Below, piece by piece: positions 8,105-16,606 of a stretch of DNA of 64,000 nucleotides. Position 1 is the first letter of the stretch; every line of letters begins with the position of its first letter. Under the pieces are notes generated by a model, which was not told the DNA's origin, did no database searches, and saw only the letters and a list, made by a program, of their open reading frames with translations. This DNA comes from WTFV01 sp965203525. GTDB lineage: Bacteria; Acidobacteriota; Vicinamibacteria; Vicinamibacterales; UBA8438. The translations under genes were made by a program, and so were the position numbers. The stretch spans positions 4,030,001-4,094,000 of the forward strand of contig OZ241898.1 of assembly GCA_965203525.1 (NCBI GenBank), read 5' to 3'.

Positions 8105-9220
8105 TCAGCGCCGGCGCAGCTCCGACGGCCGGTGCGGCACGTAGCGCACCAGCCGCCGCCGGCTGACCTCGCCGGCGTAGATGTTTCCGTCGAAGTCCAC
8201 GCCCAGGAACTCGATGCCCGCGCCGACGTCCTCGTCGTGCTGGGGGACGAAATGGGTCACCCACGCCTGCTCCGTCCGCAGGTCGCCGATGCGGATGCCC
8301 TTCTCCCAGCCGAGGTTGCTGCGCCAGTCGTCGGGCGGGCCGGTGCGGACCATGCCGGACAGGCCGTCGCCCGCGTAGAGGACGTCGTCGCGGTCGATGA
8401 ACAGGCCGCTCGGCTTGCCGTAGTGGGTCCAGATGTGCAGCAGGTCGCCGCCGGAATCGAACACCTGGATGCGGCTGTTGCCGCGGTCGGCGACGTAGAC
8501 GCGCCCCCGCGAGTCCATCTTGACGTCGTGCGGATCGCTGAAGCGGGCCGCCTCCTTGCTCTCCGAGCCGACCCCGCCGCCGACCGCCAGCAGGAACGTG
8601 CCGTCGGCGGAGAACTTGACGATCCGGTTGTTGCCGCCGCGGTGCCCGTCCGCCACCCATATGTCGCCGCCGGGAGCGACCACCACGCCGGACGGCCCGT
8701 TGAAGTGGTGCTCGTCGTCGCCCCAGACGCCCGCCTCGCCCAGGCGCATCACCACTTCGCCCCGCTGGTCGAGCTTCAGCACCTGGTGGCCGATGCCGAT
8801 CCGTTCGCCCGGCGTCGCGCGCGCGTCGCCGTGCGCTCCGCCCTCGGTCACCCACAGGAAGCCCTCGTGGTCCAGGAAGAACCCGTGCGGGAAACCGAAG
8901 AGCCCGGCGCCGAAGCTGTCGACCAGGTTGCCGTCGAGGTCGAACTTCAGGATCGGGTCGAGGCCGGACCCCGCGCACTGGTTCGCGCCGCAACGGTCCA
9001 GGATCCACAGGTGCTCGCCGTCCGGGTCGGGGAAGACGCCGCTCACCGTGCCCAGCACGCGCCCCTCGGGCATCTTCTCCCAGCCGAACGTGGCCCGGTA
9101 CGGGTTGGTGGTCGAAGACTGGGCCCGAAGATCCGCGCCCGCCGCCAGCAACAACCCCGCCAGCACGATCCGCGCCGCCGCGGCGCCCGGAACCGCATCC
9201 CGCCGACCTGCGTTCCGCAT
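8105..9220 (-). CDS. Secreted NHL-repeat beta-propeller protein
   Basis: A 371-residue protein with an N-terminal signal peptide (AAAARIVLAGLLLAAGADLRAQ) followed by about six NHL-type blades. Each blade carries a pattern such as GFLWVTEGG, GDIWVADGHRGGNNRIVKF, GRVYVADRGNSRIQVFD and GNIYAGEVSRRRLVRY. Such six-bladed propellers act in the periplasm or outside the cell, some as peptidyl-amidating-lyase-like proteins. No catalytic assignment is made. The start at 9220 is preceded by GAGAGGAGAA. It is transcribed away from the cas operon, leaving a 269-bp intergenic region. Confidence 0.85.
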   Translation of the reverse strand: MRNAGRRDAVPGAAAARIVLAGLLLAAGADLRAQSSTTNPYRATFGWEKMPEGRVLGTVSGVFPDPDGEHLWILDRCGANQCAGSGLDPILKFDLDGNLVDSFGAGLFGFPHGFFLDHEGFLWVTEGGAHGDARATPGERIGIGHQVLKLDQRGEVVMRLGEAGVWGDDEHHFNGPSGVVVAPGGDIWVADGHRGGNNRIVKFSADGTFLLAVGGGVGSESKEAARFSDPHDVKMDSRGRVYVADRGNSRIQVFDSGGDLLHIWTHYGKPSGLFIDRDDVLYAGDGLSGMVRTGPPDDWRSNLGWEKGIRIGDLRTEQAWVTHFVPQHDEDVGAGIEFLGVDFDGNIYAGEVSRRRLVRYVPHRPSELRRR

Positions 9221-9308
9221 CGGATTCTCCTCTCCGTCCGCGGCGCATTCCGCGCCGCCGCACCGGTTTCCCGCCGGCCGCATCGCCGCCCCGGCGGTAA
9301 TGGTAGCG

Positions 9309-9418
9309 CGCCCGGCCGGACGCGCGGGGCGCCGGCGTTCTCCCCCGTGGATCCGCTCCCGCACCTCGGGTGGCGCGGTCTCCGCCCGGCCGGACGCGCG
9401 GGGCGCCGGCGTTCCCCC
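9309..9418. repeat. Direct repeat pair with CRISPR-like geometry (36 + 38 bp), upstream of csb1
   Basis: Bases 9309-9344 and 9383-9418 are identical except at one position (32 identical bases in a row, then one mismatch). The insert, 9345-9382, is 38 bp, so the period is 74. This matches the unit length of the CRISPR array 9 kb away, but the repeat sequence is unrelated to the CRISPR repeat. It contains the inverted motif GCCGG...CCGGC. The sequence following the second copy does not resemble the insert, so it is not a simple tandem duplication. Confidence 0.88.
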
Positions 9419-9419
9419 G

Positions 9420-9489
9420 GCCCGACGCACGGCCGTCGATCCGTGGACCGGTATACACTCGGTCGTTTCCGAAAGGAGGAGGTACCAGC
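9420..9489 (+). promoter_or_regulatory. Probable cas operon promoter region with a 35-bp element shared with 34517-34551
   Basis: Bases 9420-9454 match 34517-34551 at 33 of 35 positions. Both copies lie shortly before a plus-strand operon (csb1 here, the ATPase gene there) and end in GGACCGGTAT. TATACA at 9452-9457 could be a -10 box; no convincing -35 is seen. AAAGGAGGAGG at 9472-9482 is a strong ribosome binding site for csb1. Confidence 0.5.
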
Positions 9490-10716
9490 ATGACCCGTAC
9501 GCTCGATCTCAAGGCACTCCTCGCGGGTTGTGCCGACGACTCCTTCGACGACGGCATCCGCATCGACGCGGAACTCGAGCCGGTGTCGGGGCGTGGCGGC
9601 CCGGTCAAGCCCGCCATCTACGAGGGCGGAAGATACCAGCAGGATCGTCGGTGGACCAGCCCCGACGACGACGCGCCCACGGCCGTCATCGTGATCGACA
9701 ACGTGCCGTCACAGGCCAACCGCCTGGAAGACGCCCTGCGCCGGTACCGAAAGTCGACGCTCGTGCCCGAAATCGTGCTCGACCTCTCCGGCATCGAAAA
9801 CCTGCCGGCGCACCTGCCGCGGGCGCTCTCGAGCTGGCAGTTTCCGCATCGCAACGCCGACGCGTACCTCCGGGACGCCCGACTCGGTGACGATGACTTC
9901 ACCAAAACCGACGTCGGGAAAGCGATCTTCGGCGCCACGGCGCAGACGTGCGGGCCGCTGATGGCATGGTTCCCGGGAGCGCTGCTCTACGGATTCTGGC
10001 AGTCCCACCTGGGCAAGAAGCGGACCAACGCCAAGCACGCGCGAGCCTGGGTGTCGGAGATCGCAGGGTGGAAGCCGGCGGCGGCCGAAACCAGGGTGCT
10101 CGGCCTCAAGGGCGATCCGCTGAACCTCAGCGTCGAAGACAAGGTCACGTTCGACGAGAACGATCTGCTGGCGGGATGGAAACTCGACACCGGCGAGAAG
10201 AAGGGCAAGAACACCAAAAGGGAAAAGCTCTCGGAAATCGGTCATGGACAAGCCCTGATGAAGACCGGAGACGACGGGACACCGGCAGCCGTGTCGTTCG
10301 CTCGGGTGACTCAGAGAGCCACCGTTTCGTTCGCCCAGCTCAGACGCATCACCCTGGGACCGGTTCCCGACGCAGTCGACAAGGACAAGGCGGCCCGCGC
10401 CCTGCTGGTGGCGATGGGCCTGCATGCCCACGTACTCGCCTTCGGCCAGGGATTCGCCCTGCGCTCGGGCGCGGAGCTGAGACCCAGGGAAACGACAGCG
10501 ACGTGGCTCGGAAGCGGCGGAGACGAGCCCTTCGAACCGGGTGACGCAAAGACCACGGAAGACCTGCTGCGCTCGGCGCTGGAACACGCGGAGTCGGTCA
10601 AGGTACCTCTTGACGGCTGGGGTGACGGCTCCGGCCCGAAGGACCCGATGGTGCTCACTCCCAAGGACAACCTCCGCGACGCGATCCGCGCGACCTGGCC
10701 GGATCTGTCGGACTGA
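9490..10716 (+). CDS. csb1: Type I-G Cascade backbone protein Cas7 (Csb1, GSU0053 family)
   Basis: A 408-residue protein that begins MTRTLDLKALLAGCADDSFDDGIRI and includes PVKPAIYEGGRYQQDRRW, SWQFPHRNADAYLRD and GKAIFGATAQTCGPLMAWFPGALLYGFWQSHLG, all characteristic of the Csb1 family. It forms the crRNA-coating filament of the type I-G interference complex. The ATG at 9490 has a near-perfect Shine-Dalgarno; the longer upstream frame is GC-rich non-family sequence. It is first in the cas operon and its TGA overlaps the ATG of csb2. The gene carries a protospacer (9994-10029) matching one spacer of its own array. Confidence 0.93.
   Translation: MTRTLDLKALLAGCADDSFDDGIRIDAELEPVSGRGGPVKPAIYEGGRYQQDRRWTSPDDDAPTAVIVIDNVPSQANRLEDALRRYRKSTLVPEIVLDLSGIENLPAHLPRALSSWQFPHRNADAYLRDARLGDDDFTKTDVGKAIFGATAQTCGPLMAWFPGALLYGFWQSHLGKKRTNAKHARAWVSEIAGWKPAAAETRVLGLKGDPLNLSVEDKVTFDENDLLAGWKLDTGEKKGKNTKREKLSEIGHGQALMKTGDDGTPAAVSFARVTQRATVSFAQLRRITLGPVPDAVDKDKAARALLVAMGLHAHVLAFGQGFALRSGAELRPRETTATWLGSGGDEPFEPGDAKTTEDLLRSALEHAESVKVPLDGWGDGSGPKDPMVLTPKDNLRDAIRATWPDLSD
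9994..10029 (+). other. Protospacer in csb1 matching spacer 148 of the adjacent array
   Basis: These 36 bases equal the spacer at 28814-28849 except at position 30 (G here, C in the spacer). The difference is in the third position of an arginine codon (codon 178 of csb1), so both encode the same peptide, FWQSHLGKKRTN. The 5' flank on this strand is GGA (9991-9993); on the other strand it is GGC. Neither is the TTN motif reported for a Geobacter type I-G system; the true motif here is unknown. Confidence 0.95.
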
Positions 10717-12155
10717 TGCTCACCATCCAGGTGGAGTTCCTCCACGAGACGTTTCGCGGCGACCCCACCGGAGCCGCGAATACCGGAAACCTGACCCGCG
10801 GCGAATGGCCGCCGGCCCCGTCCCGTCTCTTCGCGGCATTGGTTGCGGCGGACGGAACCGGTGACCGTTGCCGAGTCACCGACGGCGCGGAGCTGGAGTG
10901 GTTCGAACAGCTTCCGCCGCCGGTCATTCACGCCGCCGCGCGGACGCACCATCAAGAACTGCAACCACGGTACGTCGTCGAGCAACAGGATCAAGCCTCC
11001 ACGTACAGGGAAAAAATCGGGCAACAGCGAAAAACCGTGGTGCACACGCATCAGGAATACGTCGGACGAAAAGGGGCGTTGATTCGTCCGGGAGTACGCG
11101 TCGCACCTCGCCACGCCGAGGTGGTGTTCCGTTGGGACCGCGAGACGCCTTCCGAGGCAATTTTCGGCGCTCTCCGGCGCCGCGCGGCGCGCATCGGATA
11201 CCTCGGAGCCGCGGATTCGCCGGCGCGGGTCCGCGTTTGGAGGCGGATGCCCGAGTCCGCCCCGTCGGACTGCTTCGTCCCCGATCCGGATGGAGATACG
11301 CTGATCGGCATTCCGGCGCCGGGCGACCTGCGGACTCTCGACCGCCTGTACGACGCATGGCGCGAGCACGGAGCGAACGCAAACCGTTCCTGGTTCCCGA
11401 CTCTCCGGCACAAGACGCGGTACAGCACCCCGCGGAACACCACGCCCCGCGGAAATGGTGGCGTGGTGGCGTGGCTGCGTTTCGGTGAGCCGATTCCCGG
11501 CCGCCGCGTCTCTGCCGTGACCGCGTTGTTCAAGGCGGCGGTTCTCAGCCGGTACCAAGCCCTGCACGGCGAGCCGCCGGCGACGCTGCACGGGCACGGG
11601 TTCCGTTCGAAGGGTTACGACGTCGCCCGCTATCTGGCTCTGCCCAACGTCGGGTTCCCGTTTTCGCGAGGACAGATCCATGGTCTGGCGCTGTGGATGC
11701 CGCCCGGGACGGATGCCGATACTTGCCGGCGCACCAGCGACGCCACCCGCGACGTGCGGCGGCTGTTCGGTTCCGGTGTCGACGTTTCCGTTGCGTGGTG
11801 GGAAGACCAGGAACGGCCGGTGGTCATGCGGCCCGATCGCTGGACCCGGGAGTCTCGACGCTGGGCGACGGCGTTTCCGGCGATTCACGAACGCCGGCGG
11901 GTTCTCGATCTGGCGGAGGTGGCGCGGTGGTGCCGGCACGCGGGCTTGCCGGCGCCGGTCTGGTTCCGGGCGGCGCGAACTCCGCTTCTTCCCGGAGCGG
12001 TCGATCTGGCTCCCGTCGAAGTCAACCGACCCGGCCGGCAGGGTCTTCCCTACTCCCACGTCGAGATCCGGTTCGCTCACCCGGTTCCGGGACCGGTCGT
12101 GATTGGCGCGGGCCGGCAGCGGGGTCTCGGGCTCTGCGCCCCGATCGACGACTGA
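10716..12155 (+). CDS. csb2: Type I-G Cas5-Cas6 fusion protein (Csb2, GSU0054 family)
   Basis: A 479-residue RAMP protein that starts MLTIQVEFLHETFRGDPTG with the WPPAPSRLFAALVAA motif of the Cas5-like N-terminal half. It ends with a glycine-rich RAMP loop, GAGRQRGLGLCAP, in the Cas6-like half. In type I-G systems this fusion both caps the crRNA 5' end and cleaves the pre-crRNA at the repeat hairpin. The presence of Csb2 explains the absence of a separate cas6. The ATG at 10716 overlaps the csb1 stop codon by one base, indicating coupled translation. Confidence 0.92.
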   Translation: MLTIQVEFLHETFRGDPTGAANTGNLTRGEWPPAPSRLFAALVAADGTGDRCRVTDGAELEWFEQLPPPVIHAAARTHHQELQPRYVVEQQDQASTYREKIGQQRKTVVHTHQEYVGRKGALIRPGVRVAPRHAEVVFRWDRETPSEAIFGALRRRAARIGYLGAADSPARVRVWRRMPESAPSDCFVPDPDGDTLIGIPAPGDLRTLDRLYDAWREHGANANRSWFPTLRHKTRYSTPRNTTPRGNGGVVAWLRFGEPIPGRRVSAVTALFKAAVLSRYQALHGEPPATLHGHGFRSKGYDVARYLALPNVGFPFSRGQIHGLALWMPPGTDADTCRRTSDATRDVRRLFGSGVDVSVAWWEDQERPVVMRPDRWTRESRRWATAFPAIHERRRVLDLAEVARWCRHAGLPAPVWFRAARTPLLPGAVDLAPVEVNRPGRQGLPYSHVEIRFAHPVPGPVVIGAGRQRGLGLCAPIDD

Positions 12156-12171
12156 TGGGAGGTCTGCGCAA

Positions 12172-15012
12172 ATGACGGAGGCGCCGCGGACGTCGGACAG
12201 GCCGGCTCCGGCGATGCCTGCCTTCGCCGCGTTCTACCGGGCCGTCAACGCCGATCCAGAGTGCCAACGACACCGCCGCGGCCGTCGCGACCCGTTTCCC
12301 TGGCAGGCGAAACTGGCCGACAGACTGGCCGCCGGCGGCGATTGGCCCGCGGTCGGCATTCCCACGGGTCTGGGCAAGACCGCCTGCCTGGACGTCGCCG
12401 TCTGGTGGCTCGCATCGCAGGCGCACCTCGAGCCCGCGGAACGCACCGCGCCCACCCGCATCTGGTGGGTCGTCAACCGGCGGTTGCTGGTCGATTCGAC
12501 CAGCGAGCATGCCGAAGAGATCGCTCGTGCGCTCTGCGACCCGGGAAAGCACGGACTGGCTGGCCAGGAGGCGGAGGACGTGGCGGCGGTCGCCGACCGG
12601 CTGCGCTCTCTCTCCGCGGACCCGAACGCCGAGCCTCTGGAAGTGATCCGGCTTCGCGGAGGAATCCCGTCGCGCACGCCGACCGATCCCTCGCAGCCGG
12701 CGGTGGTGTTGTGCACGCTCCCCATGTACGGTTCCCGGCTGCTGTTTCGGGGTTACGGGTCGACCAGGAAGCTGCGCCCGGCAGACGCCGCCATGGCCGG
12801 CGCCGACAGTCTCGTCCTTCTGGACGAGGCGCATCTGGCGCCTCATCTGCGCGCGCTGCTTCCGGCGCTCGCGGATTGCACACCCGGTGCGCAATCCATC
12901 CTTCCGCACGCCCGTTCGAGACCCACGGTCGTGACACTGACGGCGACCGGCGACGAGCGGCATACCGTGGATCTCGATGACGACGACAAGGCGAACCCCG
13001 TCGTGCGGCAGCGTCTCGACGCGGCCAAACCGGTGACGCTGCGCATCGAAACCGGCGACGTCGCCCAGCGGCTGGCCGAGGCCGCGCTGGAACTGATCAA
13101 GGATGCGCCTTCTCCCGCGGCATCCATCGTGTTCGCAAACACTCCCGGCACGGCACGAAAAACGTTCGAGCGCCTGAAAAAACGGGTTGCGGGCAACTCC
13201 GCGGAGCTGCTGCTTCTGACCGGCCGATCGCGGGAACGGGAGGCGGAGCGGATTCGGTCTCGAATTCTCCATCCGGCGGACGGCATGGCGTCGAAGCGCG
13301 CGACGGCCGCGCGCCAGCGTCATCTGATCGTCGTCGCCACGCAAACCCTCGAGGTCGGCGCGGACGTCGACGCGGAATATCTGGTGACCGAGGCGTGCGG
13401 CGTGCGGGCGCTGACGCAACGGCTCGGCAGGCTGAATCGACTGGGCCGCCATCCGCACGCCCGTGCGGTCTACGTCCACCTGCCGCCGGCCAAACGTTCC
13501 AGGGGGAGCAGGCGGACGGATGCCGACTCCGACGAGTGGCCGGTCTACGGTTCCGAGCCTCTGCGCGTGCTCGAGAGGCTGAAAGCCGGGCGGCGCAGCC
13601 AGGGGACGGAAACCGTCAACTTGTCGCCGCGCCACGTTGCCGAAATCCTGGGGGCGCCGGGCGACGACCCGGGCCGTGCGCCGGAGGTCTTGCCCGGACT
13701 CCTGTGGGAATGGACGAAGACGACGACACCCCCGCCGGACGAAGCCCCCGTCGAGCCCTACTTTTCCGGGATTGCCGGCCCGGAGTACGCGGTCTCGCTG
13801 ATCTGGCGGGCGCACGTCCCTGACGATGGCAAACAGCTCTGGCCGCGGGCCAGCGATCGGGAGGCTGTCGACGTTCCGATTCGCGAGGTGCGAGACCCGT
13901 TCGGTGACGAAGAAGACCTTCGCCGCCTGAGTTCCGATGGAGTGACGATAGAAAGAATCTCCCTTGACGAGCTGCGCCCCGGCGACACCGTCGTTGTGCC
14001 GTCGGATCGGGGCTTGCTGGACGAGTTCGGGTGGAACCCGGCGGCGACTTCACCCGTCGTCGACGCATCGCTTGGCAAACACGGTCTGCCCCTTGATGAG
14101 ACGGCGCTCCGGCGCCTCTGCGACGTCTCTGTTGGTCATCTGCTCGACACGGCTCTGGGCGTCGCCGACGACGAGGACGTCGATCCGACGGAGCGGGCCG
14201 AAGCCGTGGAGCAGATTCTGGCGGCCGTCGCCGCCGCACCGGCGCCGACCGGCTGGAGCGAAGACGAATGGCAGACTTTCGCGAATGGCTTGGGACCACC
14301 GGTCGTTACGGCTCGCAACGAGGTACCCCGGCTGCCCGTTGCCCACCCTGCCGCCGAACCTCGTAGTGACGAGCTCGACGAGACGTCGCTGGCCAAGACC
14401 GCGATCGATCTGGATCTCCATTGCCAAGCCGTCGGGACGCGGGCGGGATTGATCGCGAAACGCATCGGCTTGCCGGACGATCTCGTGAAGGTGGTGGAAC
14501 GCGCCGGCCGGCTGCATGACGTCGGCAAGGCGGATCGGCGTTTCCAGCGTTGGCTGGATCCCGAGGGTGCGCGGAATGGCAAGGCCGCGAAGTCGAACAT
14601 GCCTCGACACCAGTGGAACACGGCGCGCATCGCCGCCGGATGGCCTCGTGGCGGCCGCCACGAAGAATTGTCGGCGCGCCTGGTGCTCCGGTGGCTGGAA
14701 CAATCCCCGACCTGGGATGAGCAAGACCTGCTGGTCCACCTGGTGATCAGCCACCACGGCAAGGGCCGGCCGCTGGTACCGCCACCGCCGGTCGCTGACG
14801 GCACGAGGGAGGTCGTGTCCACGGTCGTCGAAGGCGCAACCATCACGGCGCCGGCGGATCTGTCCATCGTCGACTGGAACCAGCCGGCCCGGTTCCGGCG
14901 TCTCAACGACCGGTTCGGGCCGTGGGGTCTTGCCTTGCTCGAGGCGATCGTGGTCCGCGCCGATCACGCCGTTTCCGCCGGCGCCGACTCGCGCCTCGTG
15001 GAGGTACGCTGA
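12172..15012 (+). CDS. cas3: Type I-G Cas3 helicase-nuclease with C-terminal HD domain
   Basis: A 946-residue protein. Helicase Walker A is GIPTGLGKT at residues 62-70 and the DEAH box is Asp218-His221 in VLLDEAHLAPHL. Motif VI-like TQRLGRLNRLGR follows TLEVGADVDAEYLVTE. The HD nuclease domain is at the C-terminus (LHDVGK, residues 781-786, then HQWNTARIA and ISHHGKG), the reversed domain order typical of type I-G/I-U Cas3. It is recruited by Cascade to unwind and degrade target DNA. The start at 12172 has GGGAGGT upstream; starts further upstream would run inside csb2. All key motifs are intact. Confidence 0.95.
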   Translation: MTEAPRTSDRPAPAMPAFAAFYRAVNADPECQRHRRGRRDPFPWQAKLADRLAAGGDWPAVGIPTGLGKTACLDVAVWWLASQAHLEPAERTAPTRIWWVVNRRLLVDSTSEHAEEIARALCDPGKHGLAGQEAEDVAAVADRLRSLSADPNAEPLEVIRLRGGIPSRTPTDPSQPAVVLCTLPMYGSRLLFRGYGSTRKLRPADAAMAGADSLVLLDEAHLAPHLRALLPALADCTPGAQSILPHARSRPTVVTLTATGDERHTVDLDDDDKANPVVRQRLDAAKPVTLRIETGDVAQRLAEAALELIKDAPSPAASIVFANTPGTARKTFERLKKRVAGNSAELLLLTGRSREREAERIRSRILHPADGMASKRATAARQRHLIVVATQTLEVGADVDAEYLVTEACGVRALTQRLGRLNRLGRHPHARAVYVHLPPAKRSRGSRRTDADSDEWPVYGSEPLRVLERLKAGRRSQGTETVNLSPRHVAEILGAPGDDPGRAPEVLPGLLWEWTKTTTPPPDEAPVEPYFSGIAGPEYAVSLIWRAHVPDDGKQLWPRASDREAVDVPIREVRDPFGDEEDLRRLSSDGVTIERISLDELRPGDTVVVPSDRGLLDEFGWNPAATSPVVDASLGKHGLPLDETALRRLCDVSVGHLLDTALGVADDEDVDPTERAEAVEQILAAVAAAPAPTGWSEDEWQTFANGLGPPVVTARNEVPRLPVAHPAAEPRSDELDETSLAKTAIDLDLHCQAVGTRAGLIAKRIGLPDDLVKVVERAGRLHDVGKADRRFQRWLDPEGARNGKAAKSNMPRHQWNTARIAAGWPRGGRHEELSARLVLRWLEQSPTWDEQDLLVHLVISHHGKGRPLVPPPPVADGTREVVSTVVEGATITAPADLSIVDWNQPARFRRLNDRFGPWGLALLEAIVVRADHAVSAGADSRLVEVR

Positions 15013-15914
15013 TGCCGCGAATGCGCTGCCCCGGTCTGCCGGCGGACTGGCTCAACGGATGGTTGGCGGCGGTAGGCGCAACGGTGCTCGATTCCCGTAT
15101 CCGACTGCACTGGACGGCGGACACTCATCGGGCAGTGCTTTCCGCCGAGAACGTCGAGCCGATCGAGGCCGTCGTCGAGTCCTGGCCGGATGCGGAGCTG
15201 TTGAAGGACCTGCCGATTGCCGAAAACTAGAATGGCGCCGGTCGGTTGCAGCGCAAGGTTTCGGTCGGCGCGTTCGCCGAACGCGCGCGGTCCGCGCGCG
15301 GACATCGGCATTCGTGGGCGCTGTCGTCGACCATGACGGATCTCTGCATCGACGAACACGGCGAAGTAGCTCACGCTCCGTTGGATCCTGCGGGCCCGGG
15401 GACCATCAAGTGGCTGCACCATCGACTGATGAAGGTCCACTCGAAGGTCGAGCCGACGATCGAATGCATCCGAGACTCGTTCGAGGGGCGGGCGGTGCGC
15501 GTCGAGGACAACGGATTGGGATTCGATCAGACCCGGCTGGGTTCGCAGTCCGATGCAACCTCGGTTCTCGTTGACCCCGTGGTTGAAACGCTCGCATTCT
15601 TCGGCCTTGCCATTCTTCCCGTGCGGGGCAACGGCGTCGACCAGCGGCTGAGTCGTTTCCCCCGTGCTCGGGAGACACAGAGAGGGTGGCTGACAATCCC
15701 CGGAGAACGGCGCGACCGCCGTTTCGCGTGGCCGGCCTGGAGCCAGCCGCTCGATTGCGCCGGCATCGATGCGCTCATGGACATCTGGAAGCCGATGCAT
15801 GGGAGGCGATCCGCTTGGACAAGAATAGGGGTTCAGGCTGGGTGGCGGAGCGTCCGGTTGATGCCCAGGGGTTCGAATGACGTCACGCGAGCCTTCGGAG
15901 CCGAACCCCTGTGA
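15012..15914 (+). pseudogene. Type I-G Cas8-like / Cas3-extension subunit, interrupted by one in-frame TAG
   Basis: One reading frame of 301 codons runs from the ATG at 15012 (overlapping the cas3 stop by one base) to the TGA at 15912-15914 (overlapping the cas4 GTG by four bases). It is broken only by TAG at 15228-15230, codon 73. Before the stop it reads MPRMRCPGLPADWLNGWLAA; after it come KVSVGAFAERARSARGH, SSTMTDLC, LDPAGPGTIKWLHHR, VDPVVETLAFFGLAILPVRG and QRGWLTIPGE...FAWPAWSQPLD. By position and these motifs it is the large-subunit-like protein of type I-G operons (Csb3, GSU0052 or Cas3-extension type); this family naming is moderately certain. The downstream part (15246-15914, TTG start, or the ATG near 15333) could still be made as a separate polypeptide, or the TAG could be a recent nonsense mutation, a read-through codon or a sequencing error. 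Confidence 0.75.
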
Positions 15915-16606
15915 CCGACCCGCTCTTCGTCCCGATCTCCGCGATCGAGCACTTCGTGTACTGCCGTCGGCAATGCGCCCTCATTCACTGCGACGGCGTC
16001 TGGAGCGACAACGTCCACACCGTGAAGGGTTCGCGGGCGCATCGCCGGGTCGACGGGGGGCGTCACCGGCGGGAGCGAGGGAGGTTGGTCCTTCGGGCCA
16101 TTCCCCTGTGGTCGGAGACCCTGGGGCTGTCGGGTCGCGCCGATGCGGTCGAGATCGAACCCGCAACGAACGAGGACCTGTCGCCGGCGAGCGGCGAGAA
16201 CGTGCTGGCGGGCCGTGCCGACGCAGCGACGATCGAACGGTGTGCGGTTCGTCCAGTCGAGTACAAGTCCGGTTTCCGGCATGGAACGGCGGCAGACCTG
16301 CAACTTTGCGCTCAGGCGTTGTGCCTTGAAGAAATGCTCGGCGTGGCGGTGCCCGAGGGCCACGTCTGGTACGGCGGGCCGAGGCGCAAGGTACGGGTCG
16401 CTTTCACGCCCGCGCTTCGCGACGAGGTTCGATCGATCATCCGGGAAATCCGGATGCAGCTTCTCACGGCCGATCTGCCGGCGGCTCCCAACGATCGTCG
16501 GTGCGTGGAGTGTCAGCTTCGGCACCACTGCCTGCCCGAACTGACCGCCGCGCCGGACAGGGTGAACCGGTACATGGCGAGCGTCGTGTTCCGATGCGCT
16601 ACCTGA
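15911..16606 (+). CDS. cas4: Cas4 exonuclease for spacer acquisition
   Basis: A 231-residue RecB-like nuclease. Iron-sulfur cysteines are Cys18 and Cys22 (YCRRQC) and the C-terminal pair in CVECQLRHHC. The nuclease core shows GRADAVE and PVEYKSG, followed by a QLCAQALCLEEM helix. Cas4 trims prespacers and enforces protospacer-motif choice and orientation. In many type I-G systems Cas4 is fused to Cas1; here they are separate but overlap by 13 bases. The GTG at 15911 is chosen because MTDPLFVPISAIEHFVYC is the normal Cas4 N-terminus. Confidence 0.95.
   Translation: MTDPLFVPISAIEHFVYCRRQCALIHCDGVWSDNVHTVKGSRAHRRVDGGRHRRERGRLVLRAIPLWSETLGLSGRADAVEIEPATNEDLSPASGENVLAGRADAATIERCAVRPVEYKSGFRHGTAADLQLCAQALCLEEMLGVAVPEGHVWYGGPRRKVRVAFTPALRDEVRSIIREIRMQLLTADLPAAPNDRRCVECQLRHHCLPELTAAPDRVNRYMASVVFRCAT

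Noticed and set aside
9345..9382. The insert upstream of csb1 as a second leader or anti-repeat for the CRISPR system
   Set aside because: Neither the insert nor the flanking repeat resembles the CRISPR repeat, and type I systems do not use a tracrRNA.
16501..16593. Extended Cas1 start at 16501
   Set aside because: The extra 31 residues only shadow the cas4 C-terminus; Cas1 proteins begin near MRYLNTVYI.
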